Assembly: GCF_035222485.1 (NCBI RefSeq)
Contig: NC_085920.1
Span: forward strand, 620,001-684,000
Source of the DNA: Podospora pseudoanserina
Taxonomy: Eukaryota > Ascomycota > Sordariomycetes > Sordariales > Podosporaceae
Reading direction: 5' to 3'
DNA: 64,000 nt
This document shows, in pieces, positions 58,133 to 64,000 of the stretch. The position numbers were made by a program, and so were the translations under genes. Below the pieces are notes generated by a model. It did not search any database. It saw nothing but the letters and a program-made list of their open reading frames with translations, and had not been told where the DNA came from. How positions within the stretch are numbered: position 1 is the first letter of the stretch; the number at the start of each line of letters is the position of its first letter.

Positions 58133-61100
58133 ATGTCGTCGACCACTAACCCTTATTGGGGCGAGCTCCCAGCTCCCCAGGTGAAAGCCCGTCGCTTGTC
58201 TGATGACCAGCCCCAGACTCATGATAACCGCCAGTCATTGGATGTTGGCGCCCAGGCACAGGTCAGACCGAACCGCGCATCCGTTCAGACTACAAAATCA
58301 GATGCGCCGACCGAATCCACCCTGAGCCCCTTCGCATCGCCAACCGCCTCGAGCTTTCAGGGTCAGGGACTTGCTCCTCGTCCGCCATCCCTACCGTACG
58401 CCGCCAACCAATATCCACCCGAGCTCGTAGAGAACCGACGAAAGAGAAGGAGTCGCACCCTGGAACAGGACGAAGAATACTACGCCGCAGCATTAGCAGC
58501 AGCATCATCAGCAGCAGCATCGGCCCCTCCTCCCGCTGCTCCTGACGTCCCCCGTACTGCCGCAAACTACCGTTATCCGCCTTCGAGCAGTGGAAATAGG
58601 AATATGGATGTTGACGATTACTACAAGGCCGCCGGTCCGGAGCATCACCCGGTGTTGGACAGAGCGCAGAAGACGCTGGACGAATCCGCGCTACCTCGAT
58701 CACACCGATCCAATGGCCAACCTCGCAGGACATCTGCTGCCGAGCAGAACCTCCAGAGAAGTACCAGGAGAACCTCGACGCAGGACCGATCCAGAATGTT
58801 GGCAGACGACCGTTCACCCCTTCAAAGGCTGGAACTGACCCTCGACAGTATTTCCAAAGAAGACAAACGCGCCCGCCTCGAGGCTGCTGAGAGAGCTGCC
58901 CGCAACAGAACCGGTGGAACGACCTACGATGCCGACAACATCACCCAATCGGCACGCCGACCCCGGCGGACCTCTTCGACGGCTGGAGATACACCAGGAA
59001 CCCCAGGAACCCCAGGAACCCCCTCAAGGCCGACAACCCAGCGCGCAACCCCCGGACAGAACGGACCCCTCTCTCAGAACCCCCCAGAAGATGGACAACC
59101 TTTCAGCGCCCCAACCGACAGATCCCCGAGAGGACAGGCTTCCGACTCGCAAACAGCCTCACCAGGTCAGTCGTCAGGAATCCCACAACGGAATCTCAGC
59201 TTCCGTGAACGTGCCGCAAAGAGTGATATAAAGTTGCCAAATGATGTTGGAGATGTTGCACCAAAAGAGACCTCGCCAGTGGCCTCTCCGCCCAAGAGCG
59301 GCAGCAACAAGCTTAAAAAGAACCGGGCGAACCCAAATGACACTTGGCCCAGGAGAGTATCTGTGTCCGAGTCTGAGGCAGAGGAGGCCCGCAAGCCTCT
59401 GGAAGGCAGCCATTCGAATACACAAACAATTCACGTCGTTCCCACAACGTCAGCCACCCCTAGATTTCCTGGAGAACCTGTGCGCCTCAATGGCACGGGG
59501 ACGGGACCAGTCCGATCGTCCTCACACGGGCGAAGAGACTCTATGGCCGCTGACCGCGAGTTTTACGAAGATGAAATGTACCCCCAGCGTCCCGCAAAAC
59601 TCCAAAAGACGCCCAGCCAGAGGAAAGCCGATCAGATCCTCGGCCGAGTACCACCCAACACGGTTGCAGCGAATGGCGCACGGCAAGTGGGCGCTATCTC
59701 TCGGGATCAAGTATCTCCTACGGCTCCTGTGGCCACGGCACCGGCTGTAGACAATGCCTCCCAATCTGCCCACCGTTCAACACGAAGAGACAACCGAAGA
59801 GACAGCGAAAGTGATGACGAGGGGGTGCACCATGTGTCCAATCTTGTCTACCACGGCCGCGACAGATATGTTCCTGGCGATGGTCTCTACCAACCTACAC
59901 CGTACTTGGATGAATGGCAAAAGGGCACAGTTGGTGCTCTCACGGGCGCTCTGCTGGACCTCGAGGACGTACCACCTTCGACCGCAGAGAAGGGTGGCGC
60001 AGGTAACGGGACCTGGTGGGAGTCGCCAAAGTCAAGAACTCGGGCAAGCAGCCTGTCCAGCCGGCCAAAGAAGGCTGAGGCGTTCGAGGGTGAATATGAT
60101 GATACAAACGGTACGCAGACCCCTACCTCGTCAGCTTTTTACCCCAATATCAGCGCAGTCCAAAGTGGTGATCTCAGTCGGCTGTCTGAAGGTGAAGTCG
60201 GGCGGGGTTTGACCAGCAAGAACCAGGACCTCAAAAAGAAGGGAAATCGAGGAAGACGCTGGGAAGGGCTACGACCCTTCAGCCCGAGCCCTGCGGATCT
60301 TGCTGCTGCTTTGACTCTGAATGATTCACGAGACAGCCTCGACTGTTTTTCGATTTGTAGTGATGCATTCTCAGGGAAAGCAGCAGTGTCCTATTCCAGT
60401 ACATCGATCCCCTGCTTTTCTCCGTTCGTTATCGTCAGCGTGTTGAGATCCTGGTACTGACGTGTATCCCTTATACAGCGCCCACGCGATTCAAGCCTCC
60501 TCTTTATCTGAAGTGCGGTCCTCTGCTGAGATATTGCGGAATCCGACATGAGCGTGTGCCCAGCCGCTCCACCCGCGGTACCAGCGTTGATCGTGAAATC
60601 TGGAGGGGCTCCATCATGATTGTGACCACCGACAAAGACTCATCGTATGACATCGCCCCAACGCTGAGACTGTTTGTTCAGCCTATCGAGCTTCTGCCAT
60701 TGCCACCAAAGCAGGTTCCGGGCGATGAGCCTTTGGCAGCTGAGTATGTCGACCCCATTGCGGGACATCCCAAGCTGGGCCGAAAGGGCGAGACTCTCTA
60801 TGTCAGGCCGGTCGACCATCTCGAGCCAGGACGTGATGTATCAAGAGATGAGACCGATGATGGGCTTTTCGAAAAGACGAGAAGTCCACCTGAGGGACCT
60901 CTCCCGGGTGGTTCGGCCGATCCCCCTGGCTCATTTGCTGCCCGGCGGAAGCGGGCGGAGATGGACGGTGAGAAGGCTGGCAAGTACAAGGACGTCCGGG
61001 GCTTTAGGTTGCATGCCGAACACGGCTACACCTTCTGGAGATTCAATGTTGAGATTGAGCTGCGAGACAAGCAGCAGCGCATCGCGTACCGAATCAACAG

Positions 61101-63590
61101 AGGCCCATCAACCGGTTTCTGGGTCCCAGCCCAGGGCCAGACCATGAACATCATGTTCCACAGCTGCAACGGCTTCAGCATGAGCGTCAACCCCAACGAG
61201 TTCACGGGACCTGATCCGATGTGGCGCGATGTGCTTAATGCCCACCAAAGCCAGCCTTTCCATGTCATGATTGGCGGTGGTGATCAGATCTACAACGACA
61301 GGTGCATGCAAGACACCACCCTCTTCCGCAACTGGTTGATGATTAAGAATCCCATCCACAAGCACAATGCTCCTTTCTCGTCCGAATTGCAGCTGGAGCT
61401 GGAGCGCTTCTACATGGAGCGCTATGCGATGTGGTTCTCCCAGGGATTGTTCAGCATGGCGAACTCGCAAATTCCCATGGTCAACATGTATGACGATCAC
61501 GACATCATTGACGGCTTTGGCTCGTACCCCCATCACTTCATGAACTCGCCCGTATTTTCCGGGCTTGGCAATGTTGCTTTCAAGTATTACATGCTGTTTC
61601 AGCACCAGAGCATTCCCGCCGAAACCGAAAGGCACGAACCTAGCTGGACTCTGGGTGTGAAGCCTGGGCCCTATATCAACGAGCTCAGCCGCAGCTTGTT
61701 TATGTTCTTGGGCTCCAAGGTTGCCCTGCTAGCTGTCGATGCCCGGACCGAACGAACACGACAGGATGTCATCAACGAAGACACTTGGAAGAAGATTATG
61801 GACCGCTGCTACCAGGAGATTGACAAGGGCAAGGTTGAGCATCTTCTTGTCCTCCTTGGTGTGCCAATTGCCTATCCTCGACTGGTCTGGCTCGAGAACA
61901 TGTAAGTTTCGCGCTATTAGAGAATCCCGCGCCTTTCAGAGTACTGATATACCACAGCTTGACTTCCCGCGTCATGGATCCCATCAAGGCACTCAGCAAG
62001 ATGGGCATGTTCAAGGGCCTGCTCAACCGCTTTGACGGGGGAGTCGAGGTTCTCGACGATTTGGACGACCATTGGACAGCCAAGAGCCACAAGGCTGAAC
62101 GCAAATTCGTAATTGAGGACTTGCAAGACCTGGCAGCCGACAAGTCTATTCGCGTCACGATCCTCAGCGGCGATGTTCACCTCGCCGCCATCGGGCAGTT
62201 CTACTCAAACCCCAAGCTCGGCCTGGCTAAGCACAAGGACTTCAGGTATATGCCCAATGTGATCTCGTCAGCCATTGTCAACACTCCGCCACCCGACCTG
62301 CTGGCCGATGTTCTCAACAAGCGGAACAAGGTACATCACTTTGACAAGGAGACAGACGAGGACATGATACCCATCTTCGGACACGGTGTAGACAGCAAGC
62401 CCCGCAATAACAAGCACTTGCTCCCGCATCGCAACTGGTGTGCCATTCGGCCGTATGTGCCTGGTCATACACCGGAGCCCACGCCAACTCAGTCCGCTTA
62501 CGATCTGACACCTGACGGTTCGCCATCTCCTGCCGCCTCAAGACCTGGTCTTTTACGGAGACTATCCGGCAAGGCTCGGGCTTCTTCTTTCCGTGGTCCC
62601 GACAGCGTCGTCAAAGATCGCTCTCGCCCGCCCATCTCCAACAGCATCTTACGAGGGCTGTCAAGCCGCGGGGGTGTTGCCAGCGCAGATGAGATAGGCA
62701 GACCAGGAACAGCCCGATCAAACAAGCTGACCCGCACAATGTCTGGCTCTTCTGTGTCGGGCCGTCTGGGCGGTCTCTTCCGCCGTCTCAGCAGCAGCTC
62801 GAAGAAGCCACGCGATGATGGTGGCATCAATGGAAACTGGGGTGCTGATACTGACGAGGATGCCATTTACGATGACGAAACCTTGCGTCAGCGGGTTGGT
62901 GCCCATCCTAGCGGTGGTGTCGGGTTACGAGGCGGTCTGGGTGATTATCCCTCTGGCTACTCAACCCAGTCCCACAACAGCGAGTATGCCCGTGGTGACG
63001 AGAGCTACTTTACCGTCAAACCTCCGCAGCCCGTGCAATCACATCAGCAACCGCCGCCGTACCAGCAGCACAACCCCAATCATGGCCGAAGCAAGTCGGC
63101 TACTGTCGTTGGCAGCGCTGCTCAGTACCCCAGCTCTGCTACGTCTGGGTATGCCTCCGCCTCGCAGCAGCACCACAACGAGTTTGTGCCCAAGCCTTTT
63201 AGCCGCATCCCGACGGGCTTGTCGGCCAAGCAACTGAAGCATGCGAAGGAGCTGGAGGTGGATTTGGAGGGCGGGCTGGAAGTGACGCTTAATGTGGAGA
63301 TTGCGCCAAAGGACCCGAGCGGGAGCACGGTGCCGTATCGGCTTGTGGTGCCGAGGTTGTGGTATGAGTATGAAGGGGAGGAGCCGGAGGATGAGGAGGA
63401 GGAGAGGGAGGTGGAACGGGGGGTTAGGAGAGGAGGGCAGTCTGATCATGGTCAACAGCAACAAGGAGAGGCGCTGGCTGAGGGTGGTCAGGGGCCGGTG
63501 TTTGAGAAGAAGCCTGGGGGGTTGAAGAGGTTGTTTAGTGGGCGGAGGAGGAAGTCTGTGTCTGAGGAGGGGATGGGGACGCCGGTTTAG
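58133..63590 (+). CDS. Large PhoD-like metallophosphatase with long disordered N-terminus
   Basis: A 1759-residue protein from proposed exons 58133-60356, 60479-61901 and 61958-63590. It starts MSSTTNPYWGELPAPQ, the first ATG in frame. About the first 740 residues are Ser/Pro/Arg-rich, with alanine runs and a short PGT repeat (58999-59020). The catalytic part resembles PhoD-type alkaline phosphatases/phosphodiesterases of the calcineurin-like fold. Metal-site motifs are HSCNGF, GGGDQIY (Asp1010), YDDHDIIDGFGSYP (Asp1080, Asp1081 and His1082) and LSGDVHLAA (Asp1288 and His1290). The second intron (GTAAGT..CACAG) rebuilds WLENILTSRV and is firm. The first intron's acceptor (60478) is firm but its donor could be 60357 or about 60402. 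The C-terminus after about 1400 is disordered and ends basic. There is no signal peptide, so a cytosolic place is inferred. Substrate is unknown; fungal homologues are mostly uncharacterised. Confidence 0.85.
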
Positions 63591-64000
63591 GGGAGGATGA
63601 GATATGATGCGATGAGTGATGGGTTATGTATAAAGGATATGAAGGATGGGATTTGATGAAAGGGGGGTTTAATGGGTTGAATAAAATCGGGTTTCGTTGC
63701 TTGTTATACATGAAGATATGGACGGAGTTTAAAGCGTGTTTTAGTTTATTGATCTGAGTGCAATATACACCGAGATTGGTTCTGAACTTGGCACTGGTAC
63801 ATGTAGCAATGGAGAGGCTTTTCCTTTGCTGAGATTTGTTGTGTTCGACCATGCTAGCCCATGTTAGAACTTTTGAGGAAGAGCACAGACGTGTCATCTC
63901 GTCGTATTTACACTGGTCGTGCTTGGGAGTTTCCAGTCAGGCTGGACCGGAAGAATGCTGTCCCTGTATAACACCACCTCGGCAGATACGGAGCATGAGA
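63591..64000. other. 3' flank of the PhoD-like gene
   Basis: About 410 nt to the window end. It contains an AATAAA at 63680-63685, 90 nt after the stop, which may direct polyadenylation of the PhoD-like transcript. No further gene is visible before the edge. Confidence 0.6.

Overview
The window is nuclear DNA from a filamentous ascomycete, most likely a Sordariomycete of the Neurospora/Podospora/Chaetomium type (the lineage is inferred). The genes have short introns (48-85 nt in most cases) with GT..AG ends and visible CTAAC/CTGAC branch points. Intergenic DNA is rich in homopolymers and microsatellites. The gene set is fungal, including white collar-2, GWT1, KEX2, a KIN4-type kinase and a Clr5-domain protein. 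I saw no rRNA, tRNA, CRISPR array or recognisable transposon.

Layout. 1-8.3 kb: no supportable gene. 8.3-9.9 kb (+): a membrane glycosyltransferase of family GT2, standing alone between two long gene-poor stretches. 9.9-20.5 kb: no convincing gene, but microsatellites and one long open frame of unclear status (12.7-13.8 kb). 20.5-23.6 kb (-): two uncharacterised proteins, a P-loop kinase-like protein and an unrecognised protein whose second intron-like segment has no stop codon. 24.6-26.2 kb (+): GWT1, a GPI-anchor acyltransferase. 29.6-33.3 kb (+): a large KIN4-like Ser/Thr kinase. 35.4-37.3 kb (-): WC-2, the PAS/GATA partner of the blue-light receptor and a clock component. 39.0-43.0 kb (+): RAD50, diverging from WC-2. 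43.6-44.3 kb (-): the exon-junction protein Y14. 44.7-48.1 kb (-): a Clr5-domain protein. 48.7-50.6 kb (-): the PP4 regulatory subunit PSY4/PPP4R2. 51.4-52.9 kb (+): sorting nexin SNX4/ATG24. 53.4-56.0 kb (-): kexin KEX2. 58.1-63.6 kb (+): a 1759-residue PhoD-like metallophosphatase with a long disordered N-terminus.

The genes do not form a biosynthetic cluster; the right two thirds is a housekeeping and regulatory region with ordinary divergent and convergent pairs. Loose themes are the secretory and endosomal route (GWT1, KEX2, SNX4), DNA repair and its signalling (RAD50, PSY4) and light/clock regulation (WC-2). Exon joins were derived by hand from splice signals, reading phase and protein continuity, and I state where a join is ambiguous. 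I found no clear new multi-gene system. The best leads are the stop-free 66-nt intron, the two unknown genes at 20.5-23.6 kb, the duplicated module in the Clr5 protein, and the open frame inside the 9.9-20.5 kb gene-poor stretch.
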